A stretch of DNA of 64,000 bases from Triatoma infestans (GCA_011037195.1 JAAEAF010002521.1:18955-82954), one strand, 5' to 3'. Shown: positions 1-10,590, counted from the stretch's first letter. Made by a program: numbers and translations. The notes: generated by a model from the sequence alone, not told the origin.

Positions 1-129
1 ATTGTACGTTAAGATATCTTGAGTCATTGTGTAATCACAATACTCTTTACTGTAGAGTGTTATTAATAATTTATTGAAATTGAATAAAATAAAAAAATGG
101 TAATTCAAATCTAATTTCGTTATTTCCTA

Positions 130-545
130 TGTTTTTGATACTTTCTCTAACTCCTTTTAGTAAGAGTAGAAGTATTGTGATCTTGCCAGACTTTCGAAAT
201 TGTTCACCAGAAATATATGTTTGTCAAATGGTCTGTATGTGTGTGAGTGTTAACATAATATCTCAAAAGCAAAAAAAAAAGTTGCACGAAGCTCAAACTT
301 GGTATTCGGTTTAGGCATTACCATACCCGCATCAAACATCAAGATATCATACAAAATCCATCAACCGGAAGTACGACTTTACTCTTATGTTTTTTCTTCT
401 GGTTTTCGTGATTTTCTCAAAAATGGCTCCAACGATTCTTCGTATACTACGTACATACATAAACATCTATCACTTTAATTTGAAATATTTCCCCCAGAAA
501 ATCGATTGTTTGGTGGCACTGTGGAACAGTAGCGTTATGCTTCTC
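130..545 (+). repeat. Diverged HINE-type repeat copy (5' part)
   Basis: This is a diverged copy of the window's commonest repeat (full description at 2165-3490). It starts with a decayed head at about 140-175, CTCTAACTCCTTTTAGTAAGAG. It then carries the block about 'CCGGAAGTACGACTTTACT' and the module containing 'AAAATGGCTCCAACGATT'. The short ORFs across it are unrelated frames of the repeat and are not called as genes. The right end is lost where similarity to mariner begins. Confidence 0.6.
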
Positions 546-574
546 TCTAAAGTACCACTTCAGTATGGTATATG

Positions 575-1022
575 GATTTTTCTTAAAACGGCATAAACAT
601 TGCTGAGAAACTGGCTCTTCATTTGTTTGTGATCAGTATTTAACAAATGCGGCACCCATCTTGCACAAAACTTTCTCATATTGAGTTCTTCGTGTAAAAT
701 GTGCTGTACCCTTTCTTGTGAGATGGCTACAGCCTTAGCTATTTCATACACCTTTAAGCGTCGATCATCTAGAACCATATTGTGAATCTTCTGGATAATT
801 TCTTCGGTAGTTCCAGTTTTTAACCGTCCTTCACGTGAATTATCTTCAATCGATGTACGACCATGTTTAAACTCAGTTACCTATTTTTTTTTTTTTTTTA
901 CTGTTGATAACGAAGGTGGCAGACTCCTTATACACTTTCACTAACTTTGGATGAATTTCTGTTTCCGATAAACCATCCAAAACGAAGAATTTTATAACGG
1001 AACGGTAATCATGTTTATTCAT
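575..1022 (-). pseudogene. mariner transposase N-terminal remnant
   Basis: The minus strand carries two recognisable pieces of a Tc1/mariner (mariner clade) transposase. One starts at 1022 and resembles the family N-terminus, with 'YRSVIKFFVLDGLSETEIH' followed by a 'KLVKVYKESA' segment. The other lies at about 575-780 and contains the second helix-turn-helix region, including 'DRRLKVYEIAKAVAIS' and 'HILHEELNMRKFCARW'. Between them the frame is broken by stops and an A-rich tract at about 882-899. The catalytic D,D34D part is absent because similarity ends near 575. No terminal inverted repeats could be placed. This is a dead, truncated fragment; the family is confident and the edges are approximate. 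Confidence 0.85.
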
Positions 1023-1514
1023 TTTGTCAAAAACACACAACACGCTTACTTCAAAGAGCCGTATAAAACAAACTATTTGTCTGATCAAATACACATTTGG
1101 TATTTACTTTTGCACCAAGTGTGCCAACATAGCGAAATAGTAGTTTCATTTGTATCTTTGGCATGCATTGGCTGGGCCGACAACTTTTCACTTCGCTCTA
1201 GTATGCTTTTACCATCAACATTAAATTAATAGACATTAGAAGCATTGATAGAATTTCAAATTTGAGGAAAATATAATGATTTCCTTCACGGATAAAAACC
1301 TATTACTTATATTTGAAACAACCTCCTCTCCCAAAATATTTTGAATAGTTGTACGAAATTTGTGGCGGTAATTTCATTATGTTAATATGTATAGTTTTTT
1401 CAGTGTTTTTAGAGCGCTCTTGTGGGCCATTCTATAATCATCACTTCTCTATATGCCAAGGATTAGTAAACAGTATAGGTTAGTTACTGATTCCCTCACC
1501 ATCGCCATATTTTT

Positions 1515-2157
1515 ACTTTCTCTTACTCCTAGTAAGAGGACGTTTGTTAAATCGTGTCAATTTTTCGATATCGAGTTTTCAGGAACAATTACTCCGTTTG
1601 TGAGTGTCACCTGAGTCCAAAAAAAGGGTTTTAGCGAAGTGGTTTATGTGGTGTGTATTTTGTGTCTGTGTGTGTGTGTGTGTCTGTGTGGGTGTATGTA
1701 TGTGAACAGCATAGCTCAAAAACGAAAAATCGTAGAAAGTTCAAACTTGATATTACGTTTAGGTATCACCATGGGATCTGACGGTGCGTTATGTGTCAAT
1801 ATTCCTCAACCGGAAGTACCACTTTACTAGTTTTATTTTAGAATAAATACGTAAAATTGGAGTTTAAAGAAAATTTGTCATTTTATATATGTTTGTATTA
1901 AAAGGAGTAAAAAAACGTCGTTTTGGGTGTTCCACTCCAGATTTTTTTTTTGCGCAGTAATGCCCTATAATTATAACAGACATTACGTTGCCACCAACTG
2001 TATGAAATTAATAGGCACTAAACAGTTTATAAATATCTAATATGGAACATTAACATTAATTTTTTTTTTTCATACTGCAATTTTCACATTTTAAAGGACC
2101 AACTGAGCTTTATAGTTTGAATTTCTAGATTCCGCTATATTCTATTTAGAACGGTCC
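1515..2157 (+). repeat. HINE-type repeat, first unit of a tandem dimer (internally deleted)
   Basis: This first unit begins with the same head as the next unit: ACTTTCTCTTACTCC, with the palindrome CTCTTACT/AGTAAGAG at 1520-1538. It contains a (TG)n tract near 1665-1700. At about 1830 it jumps directly from the 'CCGGAAGTACCACTTTACTAG' block to the tail 'TTTTAGAATAAATAC', lacking about 700 bp present in unit two (2468-3163). The 3' tail (1841-2157) is nearly identical to 3167-3490. The flanks are therefore duplicated too, and this is a tandem segmental duplication rather than two independent insertions. Confidence 0.8.
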
Positions 2158-2164
2158 TTTTTTT

Positions 2165-3490
2165 ACTTTCTCTTACTCCTAGTAAGAGGAAGTATTGTAA
2201 TCGTGTCAAATTTTCTATATCGAGTTTTCACCGGAAATATCCGTTTTGAGCCCTGAGTCCAAAAAAGTGGTTTTTAGCGAATGGTCCTCTGGTGTGTGTG
2301 TGTGTTTTGTGTGGTGGGTCTGTGTGTGTGTGTGTATGTGAACAGCATAGCTCAAAAACGAAAAATCGTAGAAAGTTCAAACTTGATATTACGTTTAGGT
2401 ATCACCATGGGATCTGACGGTGCGTTATGTGTCAATATTCCTCAACCGGAAGTACCACTTTACTAGTTGTTTTTTTTACGTTTTTGCAATTTTCTCAAAA
2501 ATGGCTCCGAAGATTTTCTTTAAACTTGCTATATCAACTACACATACAAAGAGCTACAACTTTTATTTGAAACATTTCTCCAGGAAAATTCATTTAAGGG
2601 CACTTCTGGGGGAGGGGTGGGGTTAGGTTTTCATCTTAACTGCTGTTTCAGTATATTAGACAATTCTGTCATCTAAATAATGTTAATTAGAATTAAATAT
2701 GTTGTTGAAATTCCGAGTTTGAAAAAAAATAGATAACCGAAGTGCGTTTTTACTGAAATATAATTTTCAGTTTTCTGGTATTTTCTCGAAAATGGCTCCA
2801 ACGATTTTCTTTAAACCAGCGTTGTTAACTATACATATAAAGAGCTACAACTTTTATTTGAAACTTTTCCCCTGATAAATTCATTTAAGGGGACTTTTGG
2901 GGGAGGGGGGTTATGTTTTTCTTTAAAATGCTATCACAGTTGATTATACAATTCTGTCATCCAAATTGAAATAACTAGAAATTAATATATGACCCAAATT
3001 CCGAGTTTCAAGGAAATTAGTAAACCGGACAGTTTTACTGGACAGTGTTTTCACTTTTCGACGAATTTCATTAAATTTGGTACACTAACTATAAAATTTG
3101 TCAATTATAATTTTGAGTACTGGAGTAAGAGAAAGTTGTGTGAGTGTTTCACACCAGATTTTTTATTTTAGAATAAATACTAAAATTGGAGTTTAAAGAA
3201 AATTTGTCATTTTATATATGTTTGTATTAAAAGGAGTAAGAAAACGTCGTTTTGGGTGTTCCACACCAGATTTTTTTTTGCGCAGTAATGCCCCGTAATT
3301 ATTATAACAGACTATAATACGTTGCCACCAACTGTATGAAATTAATAGGCACTAAACAGTTTATAAATATCTAATATGGAACATTAACATTAATTTTTTT
3401 TTCATACTAAAATTTTCACATTGTAATGGACAACTGAGCTTTATAGTTTGAATTTCTAGATTCCGCTATATTCTATTTAGTATAATCCCT
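2165..3490 (+). mobile_element. HINE/Helentron-like non-autonomous element, full-length unit
   Basis: This is the reference copy of the repeat. The left end is ACTTTCTCTTACTCC (2165-2179), whose exact reverse complement GGAGTAAGAGAAAGT sits at 3122-3136. The spacing of 972 bp matches the inverted copy at 13203-14172 (970 bp). The right inverted repeat is subterminal: it is followed by a second hairpin at about 3137-3156 (GTGTGA...TCACAC) and then CAGATTTTTT. An 8-bp palindrome follows the left end. The inside holds a (TG)n tract and repeats of a ~280-bp module beginning 'AAAATGGCTCC' (2500, 2789, and a decayed third). A second, diverged 3'-end-like sequence lies at 3228-3280. Asymmetric inverted ends, a 3' hairpin, T-rich insertion sites and an internal microsatellite are known traits of Helentron-associated (HINE) elements, so the class is my inference. 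No transposase is encoded. Confidence 0.65.
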
Positions 3491-3789
3491 TTTTTTTTTA
3501 GTTATATTGATCACATACATACACAGAGAGAAAGAGAGAGAAACCAAGTTCTAAAAAACACTTTTTCGGACTTAGAGGACTTCAAAACATGAAACATATA
3601 AAATATACGTGACTAATAATAGAATGGACCATACTAAATAGAAAAGGTATGTTAACCTATTCAAGACTTTTAGTTTTTCACGATTATACTTAAATTTGGA
3701 ATATTATCAACATGCAGGTGTAAGTAGTTATGTGGGCTTAGCATGGAGAAAAATATGGATTTTTTTTTGGTTATCTAAGGAAGCTGTTA

Positions 3790-4045
3790 CTTTGGTTATC
3801 TTGTCTCTCTTACTATCGTAAGAAGAAATATATTGCGATCTAGTCAAGATTTTCAAATTGTATATTTCCAGTGGAAATATATCATTTTTTTGAAGTCTTC
3901 AATAGAAACTGTTTTGCGGATGATCTATATGTGTGAGAAAAAGATACAACAAGAAAAACAGCATTACCTCAAAAATGAAGAAGAAAGTATTATTATAAAT
4001 TTGATATCTGAGTTTCTCCAAAAGATCTTTTTTTTTTTTTAAATA
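3790..4045 (+). repeat. HINE-type repeat fragment (5' end)
   Basis: A decayed head, CTCTCTTACTATCGTAAGAAG, at about 3805-3825 is followed by 'TATTGCGATCTAGTCAAG', the family's subterminal block. The (TG)n/'CTCAAAAATGAAG' part follows, then an A/T-rich break. The 69-codon ORF here is not a gene. Confidence 0.55.
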
Positions 4046-4061
4046 AATACATAATACTCTT

Positions 4062-4325
4062 AGACCTCACGGGTTGGTCTAGTGGCTAGCGTACTCGCCT
4101 TTCGCGCGAGAATACAGGGTTCGATTCCTTTGAGAGCAAACTCGTTGTTTATCATAATAAAAAGTGGGAAGTTACAGTTAGTAGCGCCCTAGGTAGCGAA
4201 GGCCGGAACTAAACAGCGTGGGAACTGCGGCGTGCTTACCTTCCCCCCCCCATTCAAATCGCCGTCTGGCAAGCCTTGGCACTTCATGGGCTGTTGCGCC
4301 ATAGGTTATTTATTATTTTATTATA
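4062..4325 (+). repeat. tRNA-Glu-derived SINE
   Basis: The head resembles tRNA-Glu. Its A box is TTGGTCTAGTGGCTAG and its B box GGTTCGATTCC, and the CTTTC anticodon-loop sequence fits Glu(UUC). The body 'GGGAAGTTACAGTTAGTAGC' and 'AATCGCCGTCTGG' continues to 'TGTTGCGCCATAGG' at about 4300. The same body occurs at 10350-10590, which establishes the family. The acceptor stem is imperfect here, so this is not a functional tRNA gene. Confidence 0.85.
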
Positions 4326-4369
4326 ATGCACTTTCCAAAACATTATATACCATTCGCTAAAAATACTCT

Positions 4370-4600
4370 TTCTCTCTTATAGGTGTGAAAAAATAAAGTA
4401 TTATTGCGACCATATCAAATTTCTGAAATTTGAGTTTCCACCGGAAATACAAGTTTTGAGGTTTTCTGGGTAAGAAAGAAATGTTTTTAGCTTGGCACTT
4501 CCGGATAAATGATTTTCTTCAAGCTTGGAAAAGTAGTAGTACACATAGTGGACCCTAAATTTCATTGGCTGTAGTACCTTAAATTGCATTAAAGTGCTCC
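4370..4600 (+). repeat. HINE-type repeat fragment
   Basis: A short decayed copy: 'TCTCTCTTATAGG', then 'TATTATTGCGACCATATC', then 'GAGTTTCCACCGGAAATA' and 'CACTTCCGGATAAATGATTT'. Order and spacing follow the family consensus, but both inverted ends are lost. Confidence 0.55.
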
Positions 4601-4616
4601 TTTATAGGAAAGCTTA

Positions 4617-5376
4617 AGGTTTTAACACATAGGACGCTATCTGTCGCGGCGGCAGCCATCTCAGACCGCCGCGATCTGACGATATTGTTGTATGATGCAA
4701 TATTCCATCATCCATGTCACACACGAGACGATCTATCTCAGCGACACAGTCTTGGACCACCATAGTAGGCGAGCTGGTTGTACAAAATGACAAAAATTGT
4801 CGCGCGGTCTAGGCGATCTAAAACAGATTTCTAGTGAAATAAATAACTCCGTTCATACTATATAGGTGCGAGTATATATTTTTTATTAACTTACCTCAAA
4901 CCAATCTTCCAATCTCAATCTTTCTCTTGTTTCAATTGGTGATCCTCCAGTTCGTGGTGATCTTTTCAATACTCTACTGGAGTAGATCATATAGTTCCTC
5001 GAAACTTTGTCTTGACATACGGAAATATACACAAAAAATCTGTCTTCATGTGACTGCGGTTCCCTACAGAGACGGTGGTATATTTCACCAAGATCTTTTC
5101 TTTTTTCATTAATTGGGTGCACCCAATATCGTCTATATCTTCTGGTGCACTGTAGTGCTAGAAGAAGCAGGAGTTCCTCCTCATCAGAACTACCCCCCAA
5201 AAAATTCTACATAACTAGTGCAAAACAATATTGCGATCCTGCAGTGTGGACAACACAACACTAGATCGCTCACACAGATCTCGCTTTGTATTTGTGACGC
5301 AGCCATATCGCTGACCGCCCAAAAGATCGCGCGATCGCTGCCAGCCGCGATAGATCGCGCCCTGTGTGTCAAAGCG
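4617..5376 (-). mobile_element. PIF/Harbinger element, 760-bp deletion derivative
   Basis: The ends are inverted repeats of about 40 bp. The left begins AGGTTTTAACACATAGG at 4617. The reverse complement of the right end (5376 inward) begins CGCTTTGACACACAGGG, and both continue into CGCGATCT-TCGCGGC-like sequence. The flanks are TTA at 4614-4616 and TTA at 5377-5379, the 3-bp TTA/TAA target site typical of PIF/Harbinger. Inside is only the 5' coding exon of a transposase (next entry). The DDE core is missing, so the copy cannot move by itself. Confidence 0.85.
4886..5200 (-). pseudogene. Harbinger-type transposase first exon (partial)
   Basis: A 104-codon frame on the minus strand inside the 760-bp element. 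It has the acidic start 'SSDEEELLLLLAL', a basic stretch, then 'RYWVHPINEKRKDLGEIYH' and 'RLCREPQSHEDRFFVY', and 'RSPRTGGSPIETRERL' toward the end. This is the N-terminal region of Harbinger (HARBI1-like) transposases, upstream of the DDE nuclease. The frame runs into GAG|GTAAGT at about 4891-4896, a good splice donor, so in the autonomous parent this was probably a 5' exon. The middle is diverged and no DDE residues remain. It was presumably once a DNA-binding and dimerisation segment and is now non-functional. Confidence 0.75.
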
Positions 5377-5559
5377 TTAAATATTACAGCATCCCTACAA
5401 CTCTCTAAACTTAAACTCTCTAAAACTTAAATTTCCTGGTTAGTGTTTCAAATAGAAATGATAAAAGTAAAAGATATGCAGCAGTATTTATATCTAAAGT
5501 GATAACCATTGTTTTTAACAAAAACGCTAAAAAAAAAAAAAAACTTTCAAAAAAGTACC

Positions 5560-6352
5560 AGTTTTGATTGACGTAATTTGATGTAAATCTTCTTATCGAG
5601 TCCTATCCTGGAAATATCAACTCCGAGCTTCCTGTAGTATTTTAACATATTCATAGAATCACACACACACACATTTTAAACAAATATTTTTTGCAAAAAA
5701 ATTTCAGATAAAAGTAATAGGATGATTATATCTGCATAGTTCGCATTCCAAATGTAAAGGTAATCATTGTAGTCGAATTCGAGAAAATAAAATAATAAAA
5801 AATACTTAAAAACATATTCCATAAAGTTGCATTTTCGTTTAACTGATTTTTCAAATTTGGAATTTCTACATCATTTCTTTTGTACATTATTATTATGTAA
5901 GTGGCCAAAAACCATACATATTACCAAATGTGGTACTTTAGAAGAAAGCACAATGCTAATTATTCCCACAGGACATCCCCCTAAAAAAATTTATTTTCTT
6001 AAGAAAACGTTTCAAATAAATGTGATAAGTATTTATGTTTATAGATAGTATACGAAGTTTAAAAAAAAAAGAAATCGTTGGAGCCGATTTCGAGAAAATC
6101 ACGAAAAACTTGAAAAAAAAAAGAAGTAAAGTCGCACTTCCGGTTAATGGATTTTGCCCGAAACTTTGGTTGGTGTCAAATGAGGCATTAAATAGTATAC
6201 TAAGTTTGAACTTCCTGTGATTTTTCATTTTTGAGATACTTTTGGTCATGTACACATACATATACATATACATAAAGACAATTCGCTAAAAACCAGGAAA
6301 CTCAATTTCGAAAATCTTAACACGATCGCAATACTTCCTCTTACTAGGATAG
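5560..6352 (-). repeat. HINE-type repeat copies, inverted
   Basis: Read on the minus strand, the head lies at about 6325-6352 (TCCTATCCTAGTAAGAGGAAG), followed by 'TATTGCGATCGTGTTAAG'. Then come the microsatellite/'TCAAAAATGAAAAATCACAGG' block and a 'GGCTCCAACGATTTC' module near 6070-6090. A further decayed module spans about 5560-5950. ORFs on either strand here are fragments of the repeat. Confidence 0.6.
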
Positions 6353-7574
6353 GAGTACCTTCCATCACTCCACATCTACGTCCAAGGCGTTGCCAGGGCA
6401 GTTGTGAGTTCGACCGCAAAAGGGACAGGCTCCCATTTATCCCAGGCACAGTGGGAAATACGAGGAGTTGGAGTCAGACACAATCTTAGGCCTGCCCTCT
6501 AATATAATGACTCTTCAAAGTCTTGATATTAGACAGAGGGGTATGGAAGAACGGGCCGCCAATTTCAGGCGAATCTATGTGGTACACGGACGGATATAGG
6601 ATGGAGGAAGGAGTGGAAGCCGGCATGTACGGAGCACAACCGAGATGTGACATTTCGGTTAGCCTGGGAAGGCTAGGCACGGTCTTTCAGGCAGAGCTAG
6701 TCGCAATGATTACCTGCGCCGCCGAAATAAGAAGACGGGAGTGCATAACTTCAGAATCGTCATTTATTCGGATAGCTAGGCTGCTCTGCGGGCAATTGAC
6801 TCGTGGGAGATCAGCTCAAGGCTGGTGTGGGACTGATTAGATGCACTCAGGGAAATTAGTAGCCATAATAAGGTCTTTCTGGTTTGGGTACTGGGCACTC
6901 GGGTTACAGAGGCAATGAGGCGGCGGATTGCCTGGCCCGGGAGGGTTAAATGAGAGCACTTATCACGCTGGAGCCGTTCTGTGGTGTCTCAAGATGCCTC
7001 AGGAGTGCCTCCATTAAGCTATGGATGCAGGACCGATCAAGGGAATGGTGGGTCAAAACCCCAGGCCAGAGGCAGGCGAAAACGTTTATTCATAGCCACT
7101 CGCCCAGGCTAACTGCAGAACTACTCCAATTAGGCCGGGTGGCTATAAGGATAGCAGTTGATGTTCTCACTGGCCATTGTAGACTTAATAAGCACACGCA
7201 CCGCATGGGCCTGGCAACGGATAGCCTGTGTAGGTTTTGTCAGGAAGAAGAGGAAACAGCATTGCACGTTCTATGTCAGTGCGAGGGGCTTGTATGGCTG
7301 AGGTATCGCCTCTTTGGAGAGGAGAAGCTGACGCCTGCAAGCCTCAGCCAGAGGCCCCGTCTCGGGTCTATTAAGTCTATTAAGGCAGACAGAACTCAAG
7401 AGGGTGCTCTATGGGAGGTGCTCTTAACCGAACACCTAGGAGCCTCCCCAGATTCCAAAGTTCAAATAAAGGACAGATAGGACTGGTGAGGGGGGCGCCC
7501 CTCCAACTTAGGGGGGTGCCACAATAGACCTTGGGGGTCGCGGTGGCGCAGGCTGAAGAGCCAATCCCCCCCTC

Positions 7575-7605
<31 letters not shown>

Positions 7606-7625
7606 AGAATCTAATCTAGGGGTAA
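6353..7625 (+). pseudogene. LINE 3' fragment: RNase H and C-terminal zinc region (I/R1-like group)
   Basis: This is the 3' end of a non-LTR retrotransposon. An RNase H domain lies at about 6500-6940: 'MWYTDGYRMEEGVEAGMYG' contains the first catalytic Asp, and 'GTVFQAELVAMITCAAEI' the Glu helix. A one-base shift near 6775 breaks the frame. The downstream part (6950-7480) carries 'LLQLGRVAIRIAVDVLTGH' and the C-terminal Cys/His motif 'SLCRFCQEEEETALHVLCQC'. The 3' UTR contains 'GGGGGTGCCACAATAGA' and ends in a (CA)n run and 'AATCTAATCTAG'. The same 3' UTR recurs at 17140-17255, so a mobile family is present. The copy is 5'-truncated and inactive. RNase H places it in the I/R1/jockey groups; the clade is not resolved. 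Confidence 0.85.
7573..7604. repeat. (CA)n microsatellite
   Basis: An uninterrupted CA dinucleotide tract of about 15 units lies just before the 3' terminus of the LINE fragment. Confidence 0.95.
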
Positions 7626-9240
7626 GAGAAAATAAATAAAAAATTATTTATATGAAGAAATAAAATGTCACAATATTTCTCCTTTTATGAATTATTGCTG
7701 GTTCTTAAAGCCTGTGGCAAAGCATATAACATATCCTACAACCAAGTCGGGTAGATAGTGAAGCAATCTTTTAGTAAACCATGAAGTAAAACAAGTTATA
7801 GAAATATTATTTTTTTTAAAAAAAGAAGTGTTATTCTCACTGCCGCTGAACCGTAAGAATTAAAAAACTAAAATTCCTTATATAAATATAATGTAATATA
7901 AGTTTGCTAGAATTATAATTTATATAATTCTCCACTGAGGGAATAACAGTTATATGTATAAAGAATATGACATAACAAAAGTGTACAAAATTTCCTAGAA
8001 AGGATATTGTTTTTATTTATTGTCTTTTGTTTGAAGATGCGGTAATATATAATTCTAAGAAGATGGTCATTCAGTGTGAAATCATTTCTTAAGAAATAGG
8101 AACATCATTCAGAATATATATTGTGAATGTAAAAAAAAACTTTTGATAGATTTCTATTGTATTTATATTTATTTAATATTAAAGTGAAGTGAATTATTTT
8201 ACTCACAATAATAATTATAGCAGAGTTTAGTTGCCTTTCCCCTACTATACGTTATTCTCATAAAAACTGAGCAAGCTATAGGTCAGCTGTTAATAGGTTA
8301 TATTCAACGTGTATTAGTAAAAGTAACGGTACTAAGAATGCTGTTATTTACATTAGTACTTATGTATTAATACTGAGATAATTTATAATCATTTTTGTGG
8401 ATAAATATAAAGTGATAAGAACTGAAATAGTTTCAGTCAACAATTCGTCAATCTAGCTAGCACACATCTGAACAATGGCAGTGTGTACGGGATTGTAATA
8501 AAATTCGGATAGACCCAAAGTATGTGTCAGTGATATAGCTATAACTCTTATCAAAAATTTGAAACCAGAGTTTCTTCACCAATAATTACGATTTTCCAGG
8601 AAAAATTGAATTTTAGAGTGTACAGGAAAATTTGGGACGTTAGACTTTAACTCTAAATTCCAAGTTTTGCTGGAGATTGATGGTCTAAAAGTAGTTACAT
8701 TCAGAAGACCGAACAAGTATGTTGAATGTTCGTAAAGAATATGTCTATAAAAGCCAAATCACTGGGACCTGAAAGATCTATTGGCTCCCTTAGGTGTTAA
8801 TGTTACTTATTTATAAGTTTTATAATATTTTATAATTGTTAAAGTGTGCATGGTGGTGAGCTACAGTTTGCCTGGGGGTTCACTAAAGTAGTTGCCCACA
8901 TCAACCATCTCTCCAAGCCTTGTGTGTATGTGTAAATATTGAAGAACAGTGAAAGGGTTGTGTAAAGTAGGCTGCAATTATAACTCTGGACGCCATGTTC
9001 CTGAAAATTGGTTAATCCACGTCCCCTAAGACAGGAGTGTCGAAACTCCGCTCGATTTTGTTGTGACCCCAATGCCTACAAATAAAATGAAAAATAATAA
9101 GTTACAAAAATAACAGTTGGTATGATTAGAACGCCCCTATTGTCTACTTGAAGTGTTAAGGAACTTTGCATAATAGAAGTATAGAATTGGTCATACTTTC
9201 TTTTCGGGGTAAGTTTTGTATTAACTAGTTTTATTTTATT
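7626..9240. other. AT-rich intergenic stretch without a supported gene
   Basis: I see no coding or RNA gene. A short piece at about 8765-8795 ('GACCTGAAAGATCTATTG') matches the tail of the SINE at 34280-34300, so it may be a decayed SINE end. The 77-codon minus-strand ORF at 8839-9072 has no recognisable domain and no codon bias that I could defend, so it is not called. Confidence 0.6.
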
Positions 9241-9330
9241 TTATTTTTTTTTTTGTAATTTAAGGCGCGTCAACATAAGGTCATTGGCGCCCGAAGCCTT
9301 CTCAGTGCACTGCTCTGCACTGGTTTAAAA
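9241..9330 (-). repeat. tRNA-Ala-type SINE, 3' tail fragment
   Basis: A T-run (the poly(A) tail on the minus strand) is followed by 'TTTAAGGCGCGTCAACAT', 'CATTGGCGCCCGAAGCCTTC' and 'TCAGTGCACTG'. This matches the tail of the complete inverted SINE at 39680-39939. The tRNA-like head is missing. Confidence 0.75.
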
Positions 9331-9624
9331 ACAATTTATAAAAAAAAAAACGTTTTTATCTATTTTCCTAAACCTTGTGTTTTCCTGAGAACACAAAATC
9401 AAAATTGTGCTTTTTTTATAATATTTTGATAAAATTGAAGAAATCATAAAAAAAACCTCCGCTTCGAACTGAAACTAATTGGTATCCAAAATGATTAAAA
9501 ACTTAATATCGAGACGAAGGAATTCTAAAAATATATTTTTATTTAGAGAAAAAATATCGAGCAATAAAAAAGTGTGCTGCACAAATTTTGTGCTACTTCA
9601 GGTGTAGGTATGTATTCATGTGAA

Positions 9625-9790
9625 CAATCATTCTATTCGGGCATAAAAATAAACAAAACAATTTACAGATCATGATTAACTGATAAAAATATTTCTGCCA
9701 TCATTAAGACTGTTTGTTTTCTGCCATTTAATCCAAATATTGGAAAATTTGTTGGCAGCAAATTGCTGCAAGTGTCCAGCAAAAAAAGAT
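9625..9790 (+). repeat. Core fragment of the Penelope-like composite element
   Basis: It is almost identical to 11030-11170 inside the composite element: 'GGGCATAAAAATAAACAAAA', then 'GATTAACTGATAAA' and 'TTGTTGGCAGCAAATTGCTGC', up to 'AGTGTCCAGC'. No terminal repeat is attached. Confidence 0.75.
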
Positions 9791-10345
9791 TAATTTTAAA
9801 TAAATACTTTGAAAGAAATGCAAGAATAAATAATATATACATTATCAAAATAACATGTAATTATTTCCATTTAATTGAATAGCATTAAAATTTAAATGTT
9901 AGTTGCATAATTTTTCTAATATCCTATCTTCCTAAATCCTTAACATATATTTAAATCAAAATATCTAAAATATTTAGAAAAATTTGGTAAGTGCCCTTAG
10001 CTTAATTGAGTCTTACATCGCTACTCTAAAGGGCAAACCAATAATCATATTCTCCTTCAGGATCGCCTCTTGAAACATAACTCTTACTGCAGTTAATACA
10101 AATAATAAGATGCACAAATTTCCTTTAAAACTTGGAATTTTTACAAAAAATTAATTACCCTTAACGATAACCATGATAATGATACGTTGGATAATAACGG
10201 AATATAATTACATTGCAATCCAGAAGACAGCGCCCAGATAAAACTCCAATAATAATAAACTTCAAATTTAATAATGTCATAAATTCCCAAAAACTCCCAT
10301 AAATAATTTCTCTAAAAAGAAACAAAAATGTCCATTTAATTAGGA
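9791..10345. other. AT-rich intergenic stretch, nothing recognised
   Basis: I see no ORF of note, RNA gene or repeat family member here. Confidence 0.55.
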
Positions 10346-10349
10346 TTCA

Positions 10350-10590
10350 GCCCTCATGAGTTGGTCTAGTGGCTAGCGCACTCGTCTTTCGTGCGGCTCG
10401 ATTCCCCGTGAGGGCAAAGTCGGTGTTGACCCGACAATGTAAAAAAAAGGGAAGCTACAGTTGGTAGCGCACCTAGGTAGCGAAGGCCGGAAGTAAACGG
10501 CGAGAGAACCGCGGCAAGCTTGTACCACACGCACCCAAATACAAATCGCCGTCTGGTGAGCCTTGGATGTTGCGCCATAGCTTTTTTAAT
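10350..10590 (+). repeat. tRNA-Glu-derived SINE, second copy
   Basis: The tRNA-like head (10350-10417) still has a perfect 7-bp acceptor stem, GCCCTCA/TGAGGGC, plus A box TTGGTCTAGTGGCTAG and B box GCTCGATTCC. The body 'GGGAAGCTACAGTTGGTAGC' and tail 'AAATCGCCGTCTGG' to 'TGTTGCGCCATAGC' match the copy at 4062. Because the head is fused to this shared body, it is a SINE promoter and not a free tRNA gene. Confidence 0.85.

Noticed and set aside
2165..3163. Calling the repeat a canonical Helitron
   Set aside because: The 3' end lacks the CTRR terminus; asymmetric inverted ends and a T-rich terminus fit Helentron/HINE better.
8839..9072. 77-codon minus-strand ORF as a gene
   Set aside because: No recognisable domain, no splice context and no similarity to a known family that I can defend.
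10350..10417. A free tRNA-Glu gene
   Set aside because: The acceptor stem is perfect, but the sequence is fused to a body shared with 4062-4325, so it is the promoter head of a SINE.
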